Of a stretch of DNA of 64,000 nucleotides, positions 10,637-26,200 are shown in pieces. Source of the stretch: Microbotryum silenes-acaulis (lineage: Eukaryota; Basidiomycota; Microbotryomycetes; Microbotryales; Microbotryaceae); the NCBI GenBank assembly GCA_003665825.1, contig QPFY01000007.1:1364001-1428000 (forward strand), given 5' to 3'. The stretch's first letter is position 1. Every line of letters begins with the position of its first letter. The translations under genes and the position numbers were made by a program. The notes beneath the pieces were generated by a model that was not told the DNA's origin, searched no databases, and was given only the letters and a program-made list of their open reading frames with translations.

Positions 10637-12877
10637 ATGTCACTGCTTTCTGATCTTGTACACCTCCGCACCATCGAGGTCAGCCCACAACGCTCAACGC
10701 CTCGAATCTCCACAACGTGTTCACTAGCGACAGCCGATCCTCCCGCCGCACCGATCGAGCACAGTGTGTGTCTTCCGGTCCGCTCCTACGCAATAGTTGA
10801 GTGTCAGCACTCGAAGATGTGGTTGTCAAATGCAGTCTTGGGCAGCTCGTGCGCAGCAGCATCAACTGCCGCATGGATCTCCTGAAGGAGCTTTGTCGGG
10901 CGCACCACGTGGAAGGATACTCCAGGAGGAACCCGTTTGCGAAAGAGCTATTCCTACAAGCGCCCCTTTGGCCGTGCGATCTCAACTGTAATGCTTGTTC
11001 AAATGGGTGTGTTTTCGGAAGGCAACAAGTCGCGACCCCCGTGACTCCGCCACAACGTCATTGCTTCCCGAGCACAGAGCATACGCATCAAAACCTGTTA
11101 CCGTGCTTCGAGCCTGACTGAACGAGGAAGTCCAGAAGAATCGCGAGAACGTCTCAGCGACTGACTCTAGACAAACGCTGCACAGACGTCCACCGCTGCA
11201 TCCCGAACCCGAACAAGAAGAACCCGGTAAAGTGATATCGCATTTTGCGCCAGCATCCGATCAGTTCAAGACCGAGCACCGTTCTGAATGGAATGATTAC
11301 TTCACCGACGCTTGTTCCCGTCTCTTCTGCTGCCTGGCGTGCTCCGAGAGAGTCTTCGGGCATAAAGTACGATGGGTGCCTGAACACCACATCAAGCGTG
11401 AGGAATCAGGGATTTGGAAGGTATTAACCAACTCTACACTACGGACGGACCTCCGACCACCGACTTACGATTCTTCAGCTTGGCGGGGCGCACTCATCCA
11501 TCCCCGAGGTCTTTAGCGACCGAAAGATTTAATCGATCAGATCGCGTACTCGCCCATGAACAACACGCTTCAGTGCTCACTCTGTCCAGACTGCTTCAAA
11601 CGGTTGTTCCCTACCACAGGGCCACCGACTAAGCCCCCTCGGTCGTTGAGCAACGGATTTTATCGCGCACTGGATCACGTCCCCGCTGATGTCCGAGTAT
11701 GCTTCTCCAACGCGAGTCAGCTTGAGCACCTCTTCACTGTGCGCGCCAGAGCCTACAAGAGCGTGTACAAGCTAACTCGTTTCGGAGATCCCAAAGTTCA
11801 ACAAGAATATACGCGCGGAAACACCCTCATCTTCAGCCAGAACACCGCTTCGTTCACCGATGTACTGTCCATGTCAGGCGAGGAACTCGCTGACAGTGTT
11901 TGCGTTTTATTCTGCGAAGGGAGCCCCAACCTGGACAAGTGTCGACCCATGATCGTGAAGCAGAGTCGGATCCAAAAGATGCTCAGGTGGTTGATCAACG
12001 AAAGCAAGAATCCGGCGTACTCTGCCGTCTCCTTTTTTAATGGCGAAAGACTTGCACAGCTCGTTCGACGCAATTCTGGTGTTCTCAACTCTACCTCTCC
12101 AGCACCCACGGCGGTTTCAGCTTCCACTTCGGCTTCGGCTTCCGTCTCGTTTGCTCCCCAAGTGTCGGATGGACAAACCTCGGATGGAGACGGTCTCGTG
12201 CCCGACGCAGTTTTGGCGAATGTGTTTACCGCAGAGACAGTGGAACCAACATCATCGCTCTTTGAAGGCTACGCAACAGCGCATAACGACTCTGATGAAC
12301 CAGTATTCGAACACGTCCATGTGCCGCCACCCGCTACCGACGAACCAGTTCACTCGTGGCAGTTCTCTGAGAAAGCTCTCCGTTATTTCAACCACTGCAA
12401 GACCAGCCCCCCCATGTCATTCCGACAGGCGACGACCCTTTGTGGGAATCTTCGGATGACTTCCTGCTCTCAAAGCTGTGGCCACACCTCGATCCATTCG
12501 GTCTCGTCGGTGTCTGTGTCGAGCGCGACGTCAAGATTTCTCTGGAGGAGCAAGTCAAACATTGGCTCAATCTATACGACAGCGATTTTCGATGCGACCC
12601 GTCTTTCCCATTCATCATCTCGAACATTCTCCGCCGACGAGACGTGTTTCGCCATCTCGCTTTTCGGGTCCCCAAAGAGAAGGTGGCTCGAATCGCAGCA
12701 GCACTGCTCGAAATTTACCGCATATCGACCGTATTCTGGCGTTTCGTCCAAGCACACACGTACTTCAACCAGGCGAGACAAGCCCCACACGCTCGCTTTC
12801 AGTTCGTGCCGCATCGGATCCGGGTACATGCCAGGAACAAGCCCCTCTTCATGCAAGTCACGCGTACAATCAACTAA
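10637..12877 (+). mobile_element. Helitron N-terminal region (DUF6570 / Helitron_like_N), decayed
   Basis: Helitrons are rolling-circle DNA transposons. This segment carries only the N-terminal, non-catalytic part of the large transposase. It opens with MSLLSDLVHLRTIE at 10637, followed by a spliced, SAP-like stretch (about 10808-11000, LEDVVVKCSLGQLVRSS). A Cys-rich part LQCSLCPDCFKRL starts at 11563, then LSNGFYRAL, GNTLIFSQN and CVLFCEGSPNLDKCRPMIVK, which match the DUF6570 pattern. From 12416 the Helitron_like_N signature appears in another frame: IPTGDDPLWESSDDFLLSKL, VKISLEEQVKHWLNLYDSDF, DPSFPFIISNILRRRDVF. The shift falls at a C7 run at 12407-12413, so a one-base indel probably broke the frame. 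The Rep and PIF1 helicase parts do not follow; the frame ends near 12877. I could not place the element's ends (5' TC, 3' CTRR hairpin). Confidence 0.75.
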
Positions 12878-14884
12878 ATCCCTGCATGGGTAAGCTGATT
12901 TAACAATTCTACCGCATCGTCATCATTACAGCCTTGTCCCCCCTCTTCTCACCGACCGTCCACCGTCGCCCAAGAAAAAGCTATCACCGGTCAAGAGGTC
13001 CATTGCCGTGACATTGACCTTGCAGTGCCCCTTCCAAAAAAAAAACGTAAGTCGCTCCCTGAAGTCCCGATCTCTCAACGTCAACTGAAAGCACTTCTTA
13101 TAGCCAAGTTCGGTGAAAGCGCGATGTGGGTCCCCGGCGCTGACGACCACATGCATACACAAAGTCGGAGTCGGACCAGACACGGACTGTGGCATGGGCG
13201 ATGTCGAGTGATCTCAACTTATGCATGTACACCCCGGCTCTGGCTCGATCTCTTCTTGTCTACAATGTTCATTAATGTTTGGCACATACTTACACGACTC
13301 ATTCATGTGGATTGAACCGACTCGCCAACTTGATGCTGCATGCCCGATCCATGGCACGTTCTTAGTTATACTAGCTGACGTTGTCAGTCGGTGTTACTCC
13401 GTCAGAGGTTCAGGGACCCGTCGCCCCCTCCGGGGGCGCGTTAATTTTTTTTTGGTGCCAAAAGCAAGAGAGAAAAGACGTTGGCGTCGGGGTGCTGAGG
13501 CAGGCTGGTGCGGGGTAATGAAGATGGCCCTGGCTACGGCCCACCCAAGATTCCCGGCTGAAGATCCTCGGTTTGCGCATTGTCCAAACGTTCACCGCTG
13601 GCCCCCGGCGACGGCTCCAAGCGTGCCACGCGCACTTTCTGAGGGAGATAGAAAAAGGTCGGAATCGGGAGTCGGGACCCGCAAGGCACCGGCTCGTCAC
13701 CGTTACGAAACTTACGACCGACGGTGACCACTTGATCACTTCTCTTCTGGCGAAGAAGGCACATCGCTAAATAAATGCATCGCCTCTATTTGGCCTCTAT
13801 TTGACATCCCACAATGTTGCTTTGCTGAACATGTGTCCTTCCGAGCTCGGTTCCCTTTTTTTTCTTTCTTTTTTTGTTTGTTTTTGTTTCGAGCGAGAGG
13901 TTCCGGCTCCGCTGGCGCGAGGCGCAGGGCCGGGGCGGCAGCGGTTGTGCCTGACTTATGACTTGTTTGATGAAGCGTGGAGCTTCCGGCGCCGTTCCTG
14001 AAACTTGGGGAGGCTGTTCGAATTGATCGAAGCGGCGAGGCCCTTGAGTTCGAGCGCTGTAGCCGATTGATTCCGGCGCCGTGTCCTTGCCCGCCCTTGC
14101 CCACGCGCATCCTCCCCCTCTCCCCTCAAATTCAACAGGTCGCCGCCGCCCAGTTTTAGTAAGTACCACCTAACGGTACGACCCACGACGCAGAGGTCCT
14201 CCTATCGCTTTTGCGCCACTCAGTCGACTAAGGATCTAGTTCCACGTCCACACGACCCGCACCACACGCCCTGTCGAACGTCTACCGCAGGCTGCTGCCC
14301 ATTGCGGACTGTTGATACGACGCCTCGCCCCGACCCCACCTGCCTGCTTGCTGCTGCCGTGCCGAGTGCGCCTTGCGCGGCTGTGCTAGCGCCGTCTGCG
14401 TGCGTGCGTTCCCTGTGTCTTGGTGGCTCCCACTCGGCCGCCCCGGCAGCTTCTGAGCTTCTCGGCCGATCAGTGATCGGTGTACATCGACTCGACCCTT
14501 GCTCCCATTGGAACGATCCGGAGACGTCGAGCGAACCTCTTGGAAGAAGCTCGCCGAGGACCAAGACACTTTTCGAGACGAATCAAGTCTCCTCTTGCAG
14601 TGGCCCGTGCGACCCGCGACCCTGGCTGGCTTGCTTGCCCAGGCCGACTGACCGACTGACCGACGGCGATCGAATAGCCCCGCGCCGCGACCTCACGCCC
14701 CACTACTGCCGCGTGCCCAGGAGGTGGTAATTCGCACACAGTGCCGCCGTCGCATCCTCGCTTAGCTCGAACGTAGCCGCAACACCCCGCCCACCCCGCC
14801 TACCACCCCGCTTTTATTACACTTTTAGGACTACTTCTTGCAAGCCTCGTACCAACCTCCTACAACGTAGAGGCTCAGTGCGTC
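12878..14884. other. Intergenic region between the Helitron relic and CYC8
   Basis: The first 300 bases contain a short possible exon (PLPKKKRKSLPEVPISQRQL, about 13025-13090) that may still belong to the Helitron reading. A GC-rich hairpin (CGCCCCC/GGGGGCG at 13422-13438) is followed by a T run. From about 14160 the DNA becomes C/T-rich and probably holds the promoter and long 5' UTR of CYC8. No other gene is visible. Confidence 0.45.
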
Positions 14885-17800
14885 ATGGCGACCCCCGCTG
14901 GCGCGTACGGCAACATGCACTCTGCCGCAGCGGCCCCACCGCCGCCGCCGCTCAGCATGTCCCAAACCGGATCGGCCCCACCTCAACAAGGCCCCAGTGT
15001 GGCCCAGATCCTCACCCTCGGTCACGAGAGGAACCATGCTGCCGATCAAGTCGCCCACCACCCTCGCATCGAGTCTCTCGTCAAGCTCGGCAAGGAGGCA
15101 GAAGCGACGTGGTTGCAAATTGGTAAGTCTTGGGACTCTCAGCAGTGCCGCCCCTTCTGTCCCAATCTTTGTGTCATTAAGTTCGGGACTAAGATATTGG
15201 TCTCTTTGATCCCAACAGGCCGAACGGCAGAAGCAGTTGGGTGCACGGAACGCGCGATCGCCTCGTACGAAGCCGCTCTGCGACACAACGCCTTTTCCCT
15301 CGTCGCCTTGTCCCAGATCGCAGCCATCTGCCGCAGCAAGGAAGAATTCAAGAAAGCGGCAGAGTACTTTGGCCGAGCCCTTGCGATCGCACCCGAGTCG
15401 GGTGACATCTGGGGCGCTCTCGGTCAGTCTTCAACTTCATCGAGCGTTGATTCCTTCCTTTTGTTTTCGGCACGGCTGACCATGGTCGTGCCATGCTACA
15501 CAACAACAGGACACTGCTTCTTGATGATCGACGATCTCAAAAAGGCCTATTGCTCGTACCAGCAAGCGCTTTACTATATGCCCAACCCCCAGGTGAGCAA
15601 AGCTTCGAACTCTTGCATCCTTGTCGCTTGTCGACCAAGAACTGAGGCCGCCCACGGCCTTTGATTTGACCAAACAGGAACCCAAGTTGTGGTACGGCAT
15701 CGGCATCTTGTACGACAGGTATGGAAGTCTCGAGAATGCAGAGGATGCGTTCGCTTCGGTCATTCGATTGGATCCGAGTAAGTTTCTCGTTTCACCGGAG
15801 CCGAAGACACCGCTCCTAACGCCAACCTGTCGTCTCCCTCAGGCTTCGAGAAGGCAAATGAAATCTTCTTCCGCCTCGGCATCATCTACAAACAGCAACG
15901 CAAGTCGCAGCAGAGTCTCGAGGTTAGTTCATCCGAAGCCGCCCAGTTCAGACGTCAGCCTTCGAGCCAACACTGGAATGACCTCCCCATTTGGCTTGCA
16001 CAGTGCTTCCGCTACATTCTCACGAACCCGCCCCACCCCCTCACGGAAATCGACATCTGGTTCCAGATCGGGCATGTCTACGAGCAGCAAAAGGACTTGA
16101 ACGCCGCCAAGGAGTCGTACGAACGAGTGCTCGCAGAGAACCCATCCCACGCCAAAGTGCTGCAGCAGCTCGGAGGCCTCTACCACCGCTCGCGCGCGTC
16201 CTTCTATAACCCCGAGGTGTCCGTACAGATCTTGCTGAAGAGTCTCGAGTCGGACCCCAACGACCCCTTCTCCTGGTACTTGCTCGGCCGCGCGTACATG
16301 ACCGTCAATAACTTCTCCAAAGCGTACGAGGCCTACCAGCAAGCCGTGTACCGCGATGGCAAGAACCCGGCGTTCTGGTGCTCGATAGGTGTCCTCTACT
16401 ATAACATCACCCAGTACCATGATGCTCTCGACGCCTACTCGCGTGCGATCCGCATCCACCCATACCTCGCCGAGGTCTGGTTCAACTTGGGCGCCCTGTA
16501 TGAATCGTGCAACGACCAGATGACCGATGCCATCGACGCCTACCAACGCACGCTGCAGCTCGACCCGGGAAATACGATTGTGTCGACGCGTCTGCGTGAG
16601 ATTCGCGCCCACCAAGAGACCGGATCGCCGTTGGGAACGCCCCCCGAGCCCAAGGACGTCAGCCCGAGCTCGCTGTCGTGGAGCTACGCGACCGGATCGG
16701 GCGGCGCACCGACGCAGATCGCGCAGGCTGGTCTTGGGCCAGACTTGAGCCCTTCGTTGAACAAGTCGAATGGTCACGGACCCGGCTCGCCCCAGAATGG
16801 ACGATTCGACGGCCCTACGCCTGCGAACGGGGCCCGGCCCATGTCGACCGATCCGTACCGCGACGACCGGCGTCGAGCCTCGGGCCACGGCGGTCATTTC
16901 TCGCCAGCACATGAGAGCACGTCGCCTCGATCGACCCATCGTCATTCCGGGTCGTCACAGTCGCAGTTGCCGCAGATGAAGAGCAATCACGACACCAGTC
17001 CCTCCTCGTTGCCTTCCGCTGCCGACATGGCAAACCAGCATTGCCGCAGGTCACCACCCTCACCGCGATCTCGTCTCAACGGCGCCGAGTACAACAACTC
17101 GGGTCACTACCCCAACATCTCGTCGCATCCCTATGGCCGTCCGAGCGAGCACGAGTCGATGGAGTGGGAGCGAGCTCGTGGGGTGCCGCCGACCAACGGT
17201 CGAGGTTCTGCGCAGGGCAGCCATCCGCATCTATATTCAACCCAACATGCACCGCCGCCACCTCCGTCGCAACACCGTCGAGGCTCTCCCCCCATTCCAC
17301 CCATGTCGCGCGATCCGGCGGCGTACGAGCGCCAGACCGCTCGCTCCCCGTCTTCGGCTCGTCCTGACGAGCGAGGGCCAGGGTACCCGACTCCGTACGG
17401 CTATGCACCGTACCCGCCCTCTCATCCGGTAGCTGCGAACGACAGGTCGCGATACCCACCGTTTGGAGGCATGGATGATCGATCACGCGGCGCACCGAGA
17501 CCGACGTCTTCCGGATCCCCTCGGGGTGCGCCATCTGGGCCTTCTTCGCTCCCGCCGGCTGCGCCGCCTTCGAACGAGAAGCGCGGGGCTACCCCTGCTT
17601 CCAACAATGGAGGTGCTAAAGGGGAGAGTCGTCGCGATGGAGCCACCTCCCCGGCTTTCTCGACCACGCCATCGGGGAAGAAGGAAGGCACATTATCTAG
17701 TGGAGGACGGGGCCGAAAAAGCGATACCGGCGTGACGGTTAAGAAGGAGCGAAAGACGGCCGCTCCAAAGTCGAGCGAATCTGCCAAGGGAGGCCGGAAA

Positions 17801-18658
17801 GCGCATTCGAGTGCTGGGTCTACTGCGTCCTCGCCTGCGGTCGCCTCACCCATCAGCACAAGTGCCTCGCTCCTCCCAACGGCGTCCCTGCTTGCCCCAC
17901 CTATACCCAACGCTCCCGTCGCCCCAACTCGTGAGATCGACGACGATTACGATGAAGGCGTCGACGCACTGATGGGACTCTCGCGATCGGTCCCTTCATC
18001 GGCTGCGCCCGCTTCGGAAAAGGAGATCACCACCGATGAAGAAGCCCAGGCGAGTCTCAACCCTCGCAAGCGCGCATTCGACGAGACGATTCCCGCCGCG
18101 GACTCGACGAACGGGCCTGAATCGAAGAAGAATAAGCCCGAAGATGGACCTGTGATGCCGTCAATGAGGGCAGCGACCCCTCCCCCGACCGCGGCTTCGA
18201 ACAACGTCCCCATGAACGAGGAAGTCGATGAGCTGGCCCCCACCCCTAACCCCGCCCCTGCTGCAGAGTCACCGCAGCCGGTTCCTACCGCCGCTGCTGG
18301 TGGTCCTGTCGAAGTCGAAGTAGATGAACTGGCGACACCACCCCCGAGCGCTACGGTAGCTGAGCCCGAGCCCGCATCCGCGCCCGTGCCCGAACTCCAG
18401 CCTGAGGCCGCCGAGACCGCACCCGAACTCGTTGCCGCAGCCGAATCAACCGACCCAGCGAAGCCAGCGACACCGGTGGAGGTCCCTACCCCCGCCAAAC
18501 CCGAGGCTCGGACACCGCCGACGGAAGACGTCGACATGGCGGAGAGACCGCCGATCGCCAAGACGGAAACGAAGGAGACCGCCGCCCCTGAACCTGCCTC
18601 TGTTGCTCCCGTTGCTGAGAAAGCGGAGGCCGCCTCGACCGATGAGATCAAGGCTTGA
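14885..18658 (+). CDS. CYC8: Cyc8/Ssn6-type general transcriptional corepressor with TPR array
   Basis: Partner of Tup1 in the Cyc8-Tup1 corepressor, which is recruited by DNA-binding repressors to silence glucose-, stress- and mating-type-regulated genes in the nucleus. Exons: 14885-15122, 15219-15422, 15510-15592, 15678-15777, 15843-15922, 16004-18658; product 1119 residues. TPR repeats run from about residue 75 to 435. Diagnostic stretches are AIASYEAALRHNAFSLVALS, KKAAEYFGRALAIAPESGDI, LWYGIGILYDRYGSLENAED, FSWYLLGRAYMTVNNFSKAY and VWFNLGALYESCNDQMTDAI, in the same order as yeast Ssn6. The last 685 residues are low complexity (Pro/Ser/Gly, then Glu/Pro/Ala-rich with repeated VDELA). Five introns crowd the TPR-encoding 5' part while the tail is one long exon. 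A C/T-rich leader of several hundred bases precedes the ATG. Identity is very strong; the exact ATG is likely but not proven. Confidence 0.93.
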
Positions 18659-19410
18659 TTGAGACGAAGGGAAGACAGTTGCAATCCAAGAGCGGCTGCT
18701 GGTAGATGAATCAGATCTCTGACCCTCGCCTGTTACAGCTATGTGTAATCGACGCTCTCTCATAGAGATTAATTCCTTAATCAGCCGTACTTCTCGGCAC
18801 CCTTTTGATCTGACCCCTTGTGATCGTTCTCTTTCGAGATCGGTCTCATACTGTTTGAGACGAAAGCTGAAGAAAGGGCTCGGATTTGGGTTCGAAGCTC
18901 AGAGAAGGCCCATGCGGTGCGTAGCCAAAGTGCGCAGCAGAAAGCTTTCTTCAGGCCGACAGGCGTACCGAGCACGGGCTTTGGTAGGTGGCGGCCGTCG
19001 TGTTGCGGCTCTCTTGTGCCAGAGAGAACATATCCGATCACCTTCTCTGTTCTAGCTTCAGTGGTGGGTCACGACTCGACTCGTTATCTTCACCACTTTA
19101 ATGGATACATCTGCGAGGCCCAGAATATGAAACCAGCGCGACAGGTGACCATATTAGCCTTTTGAGAACTCGCTCTGAGTATAAACGTACCGACAGGAAG
19201 TGTCCAAAAAAAAAATGAGGACACACCTGCACGATACGGCAAAAGAGATTGGCTTGAGTGCGTGGTGGCACGACCGGAGGCCGTGTCATCGACCGGGCAG
19301 CCCATCCCACTTTCGAATTACCCCTGTTTCCTTGCCCGCTACCCTTGGACAAATCGCCTCATTAGTGTGGACAGGACGGACCCGCTGGCTGGCTCGATTC
19401 GAATAGGAAC
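18659..19410. other. Intergenic region downstream of CYC8
   Basis: Contains the CYC8 3' UTR. I see no gene, tRNA or clear repeat. Confidence 0.5.
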
Positions 19411-21499
19411 TTGATCACATGGAGTCCGACGCTGTGCGAAACCTTCGAGAACCCACTCGCGCCGCCACCCACACTCGCGTCGTCACCCGCACCCGCACCT
19501 ACATCTCCACCACCTTCGACAGCACCTGTTCTCCTTCTCACGTCTGCGCCTTCACCTGTGCCTCCACGTTCGCCTATCTCTGACACGGCCAGGTCCCTTG
19601 TGCCTGTCCCCGTAGCTCCACCCGTGCGCGCGTCAGAACGGAAGTCGACCCCTGCACCGTCGCCGGCGTTCTCGGCTTCGTCAGCATCCGGCTCGAGGTC
19701 CGACACCGCGGACCGGCAAGCCGAGAAGGAAGGGACGCCGCTCGCCCCAAGCTCAAGTAATTCGGCGTATGCCAAGACGAGGACGGAGGAGATCGCCGAG
19801 GGTCCGCAATGGAGGAGGCACGTCCGGATGGTTACAGTCAAGACCCTCGTCGACTTCGTCGTCGCCCGAAGCTGCGGCGTCATGGTCGCCGACTTTTACG
19901 AGCTCGTCCATACGCGGATCGCCGCCATGAGGGGCACCTCTCAGTATGCCGAGCAGGTCGACGATATCCTCAACGGACGAGGCGGATTTCTGGCGGAGAA
20001 GAAGCCGCAGTCAGGTTTGGAATCGGTTTGGCTTGCCAAGACGATCAATCTGGTGAGCGCTGTCCCCTAGCCTGCAAACGCCGACCAGCGACGCATGCTG
20101 ATCGCGCCTCGTCCTTCACTGTCATGGTGTTCGATGTTCGGTTCAGGTCGGGGACATCACCGCCCACCTCTACTACAAGCTCTTTGGCGGTACCGGCAAT
20201 GTCGCAAGCGCAAGGACGGAGGAGACCGGCGTCGTCCGCAAGGTAGATGGTGGGGCCAGACGAGACGGGTGGGAACCGACCGACGGTCGAGCCACAATTG
20301 CTTCCCTGGTCGCCGTCCTCGAGTTCACCACGGAGCCGGGGACCCTGGCGAGAGTTTCGGCTACCAGCGAGGAAGAGGGCCAGAATCCATAGCCGAAGGG
20401 ACTGCATAAGAAGTTCCTCCAACTCGTGGCCAACGTCGACACCGTACACGACACGCGTCGACCGGCGCTGCACGTCCTCGGCGCCCACTTCTTCTCAACC
20501 TCTCTCCAGTTTCTCATGCTGGACCAAGAGGCCGCGTACATCGCCAACGTGGACGACTGCTGGGGCGAGGGATTCTCCGACCTCGCCATAGTCCTCAGCG
20601 CTCTTCAATACATGAACCCCGAAGCGGCGGGGTTCTCGCCCCTCTTCGTGGTCTCATCGGATGAATCAGCCGATCTGGGTGAGGTCGGCGTGGTCACCAG
20701 CACGCTGGGGTCGTCACCCGCCGGGCTCGTCCTCAAAGCATTCGTCGAGGCGAGCTTTCGGGACTCGCGATCATCCGCGTCCGCGCTGGCCGAGGCGTCG
20801 ATGCCGATCGTCAAGATTGCCCGCTCGAGCCCGAACACGGAACCATTTGCGACCTTCCCAAGCGTCGACTACGCAATCCCAGCGTTCACGGCCGATGAGG
20901 CATCGTCCACCTCCGCTTCGACGTCGCTCACTGGCTGGCAAGAAGCGCTTCGTGGAGTAGGCACGCTCGGCGACCTGGTCCGTCCGACTTCATCTGTGAT
21001 ACTGCACTGGACGGTCGCTCCGGACCACAACGACGGCTCGCTCGGCGTGCCGCGCGCTCTCGAGGTCGCCGAGGCGGTGTTGACTCACCGGGACCAGCTC
21101 GGTGACCTCATATATCATATACCCCTCCTCATTGCCGGTTCACAAGCGACAATCGACCCCCAGAGGCGCATCGCCGCGGACCCACCTGTCCCTCCCACGC
21201 ATCAAGACCTGCTGTACTTCCTCTACCCACGGCCGACTTGGTCTTGCCCCACATTGGCGGAAGATACCCACGCTACCGTCGGGGATCGTCTTCGCGTGTT
21301 TGTGACCGTCGCCAAACTCGTCATCGCGCTCGACAAGATTCACATCCACCGCTTGAACCTGTCGCCGTCAACGATTGCCCACTGCAATGGCTTTGCTGTC
21401 TTGCGTGGACTCGGCGTGGCGGCTGTCGGAAATTCTCGGCGCAAGTTACGCTCAAGCCTCGAGAAGCGCGAAGTGAGCTTGAACTCCGTATCTTCGCGC

Positions 21500-23211
<1,712 letters not shown>

Positions 23212-26200
23212 CTAGTCGCGGAACGGACCAGCGAGTGCCGCGCGAACGGAAGGGGCGTCGTCCTTGTCGACTTTGGCAAGAAAGGCAGTCGCTTCCTCGT
23301 ATGAGTACAGCTGGACGTCGGGATCGTCCTCGTCAAAGTCCTCGATCGAGACGGAGGCGTGCGCGGCGAACTCCAAGTCGTGAGCCGCGCGGGCGAAACC
23401 CAGGTAGTCAGGGGGGCGACGAGCACGAGTGGAACGATCACCTACAGGAGGGGCGTTCGCCGGACCCGGATTGGAGAACACGAGGGAGGGCGGGACAGGT
23501 GGGGCCACAACGTCGACCGGACCAGCCGCGGGCGGGACAGCAACGGCGGGGGCAACAGCGGGAGCGGCCGCGACGGCGGGTGCGACGCCCGCAGGATTGA
23601 CAGTATCGTCGTCGTCAGGGGGAAGGTCGGGCGGAGGAACTGTGCGCGGGACGGACGGATAGGACAGAACGGCGGGCGCAACAACAGTAGGTACAGGGTT
23701 TGCCGCGGCGGGGAAGAAGCGATCTTCAAAGAACTTGGCCTGAGACGACTCGAAGACCTTGTTGCCAACCGGGTCGTAGAAGCGCCAGGCCTTAGAGCGC
23801 AAAGAGTACCCGACAAAGTAGCACAGGCGCGAACGCGGAGCCAACTTGTTGGAACGTTGCTCGGGAGCGAACGGTACCTGGGCGGCGCAGCCCCAGGTTT
23901 TGACACGATCGATGCGGGGACGACGGGTGGACGTAACGGGACTCGCAGCGGCGTGAAGAACGGCATCAGGGGTGCGCTGCTGCAGAGGCGACGACGGGAG
24001 GAGGTTGATAACGTAGATGGCCGCCTGCGCAGCCTCTTCCCACAGCGATGACGGCAGTCCCGAACGATGAAGCCACGCCCGAACAGAGTTGAAAATCGTA
24101 CGCCAACTCCGTTCCTGTATGCCCATCTGACCGTGCTCGTATGCCGTGGATAGCTCGTGAAAAATGCCCCGCTCAGCAAGCCAATCCCGGAGGTCGTTGT
24201 TGACGAACTCACCCCCCCTATCCGTGTGCAAGGTCGCCACTCCCGGGCCAGCATACTGGATTTTCGACATCGCAACGAAGCCCTTGAGTACGGACGAAGC
24301 CTCGCTCTTGAGCCGAATGCCGCGAGCCCAGCGGAAACGCGAGTATTCATCCGTGACACCGCACAGATATCGGACGCCGGAGAGAGCAGGGACAGGGGAA
24401 GGCCCCCACACGTCGGCGAAGACCCGAGCGAAAGGTGCGTCGGCGGGGTGGTGGGCAGCCTCACGACTGGGGGCAGACACGGCCTTGCCGGAGCAGCAGG
24501 CATCGCACTGATCAAGGAGACGAAGTTGATCCCGGGTTACAGCAGAGATGTCGAGGGAAATGTCGCCCGACTTAGCAAGTTCTACCAAACGACCCCAGGA
24601 CAGATGACCCAAACGCTGATGCCAAAGCACTACATCTGTAGGCAAGGAGGTGGCTGTCAGCGCGTGGTGATCCGCCAGAGGAGGTGAGGCCAGACTCGCC
24701 TGGAGAACGTAGTGGTTGCGATCGAGAGCGAAGGTGAGACTCGAAGCCGGACCCGAGACGGTGAGACCAGAGTGTGCGCCCGCGGCGTCGCAAATTCCAG
24801 ACAGCTGGTACCCATCCTTCATGAGACTGGCAAGAGAGACGAGCTCGGCGGACAGACCCGGGACGAGAAGGACGTCGCGGAGCTCGAGAGGCGCGCCATT
24901 GGCGTCAAAGCGAAGGGTGCCCTTGCCGACAGCCATGGCGCTGGACTTGAATGCGCCGACTACGCGCACCCGCTCCGTCGTGAAAGGCTGGAAGTCGACC
25001 AAGAGATCCCGACGAGTGGTCATGTGGCGCGTCGCCCCCGAGTCGAGGAGGTAGCGGGGACCGTCGTGCAAGTACAGCGCAGAGACTTCGGTGTCAAGGG
25101 CGACCTCGGCAAAATAGTTCTCGTAAGAGTCGTCGTCAACCGATGGGTCGGGACCGTACTCAGCCACGAGCGCCATCGCGTCGGCCGTGCCGATGGAGAT
25201 GTTGTGCTTGGCTAAGACGGCAACCCGACGACGGGACAGTTCGGTCGAGGGGACGGTACATTCGTCGCCAAGATGACCCTGCTCGTAGCATTTCCGACAC
25301 TGCGACGGGCCCAGCCTCAGGCGACCGTTCTGCGCAACCCCGTGCGGCCACTTGTCCACGAGACCCGGTACCTTCGAAGCCGAGAGAAAACTGGACTTCG
25401 GTTTGCCTGACGAACGAGCGGGGCGCCTGCGACGACCCTGAGTCTTCGCCGCGAGGGCTTCGGCGACGTCGGTGCCGGAAGAGCGAGACATCGCCGCGCG
25501 ACGAATCGCGCCCTCCACATCACTGAGCGACGGGATAGGGCCGAGGGCGTCGATAACCGTGACAATAGGCCGTGGCATCCTCGCCTTCAAGAGGTCCATG
25601 CGGATGCCTTCCGACAACGCAGGCGGCGGAACCCACTTGTCAAACTCAGCTTGCGTGTACTTGACCCCGTCGATCTTGGCGCGCTGGTAGGCCTTGTCGC
25701 GGGAAACATGCGCGGCGTTGAGATCGACGAACAGCCGGTTGAAGCGCGACAACCAAGGGTCGAGAGGGTCTCCATCGACGTAGGCTTGGTATTGGAAAAG
25801 AGCATCAAGTTTCTCCGACCGCGCGAAGTCGTGGGATGCGGCGCCGAGATCCTTATCGAGGGCCGCCCACAGCTCGTGCGTTGGCTGGTCTGCGATGCGC
25901 GCGAACGTGGCCTCCCCCAGGCACACGAACAAGATGTTGCGGGCCTGCGCCAAGGCTTGATCGAGGTCGTCGACGTCATGACGGTAGTTCCGATGTTGTG
26001 TACGGAACGTGGCTACGTCGGCCACAGTGGAGCCACCCAGCGTACGGGTGAACTCGGACTGTTCGGGCTCGGGGCCAACGCTGAGTTCGGTCGTGACGTG
26101 CTTGAACCGGCCATCGCCCTCCAACACCCGTTGGAGTCGATCCTTGGCCGTTCCCCAATTTGTGGCGTCGACATTGCCATACAGGTCGCCCATAAGGCCG

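Noticed and set aside
13020..13060. PKKKRK peptide identical to a classical nuclear localisation signal.
   Set aside because: It arises from an A-rich run in a short frame without domain support; too short to call a gene.
13422..13453. GC hairpin followed by a T run, like an intrinsic terminator or a Helitron 3' end.
   Set aside because: Intrinsic terminators are not expected in a fungal nucleus, and no CTRR end follows the hairpin at the right distance.
17947..18684. 245-codon Ser/Ala/Gly-rich minus-strand frame.
   Set aside because: It is the antisense of the low-complexity CYC8 tail.
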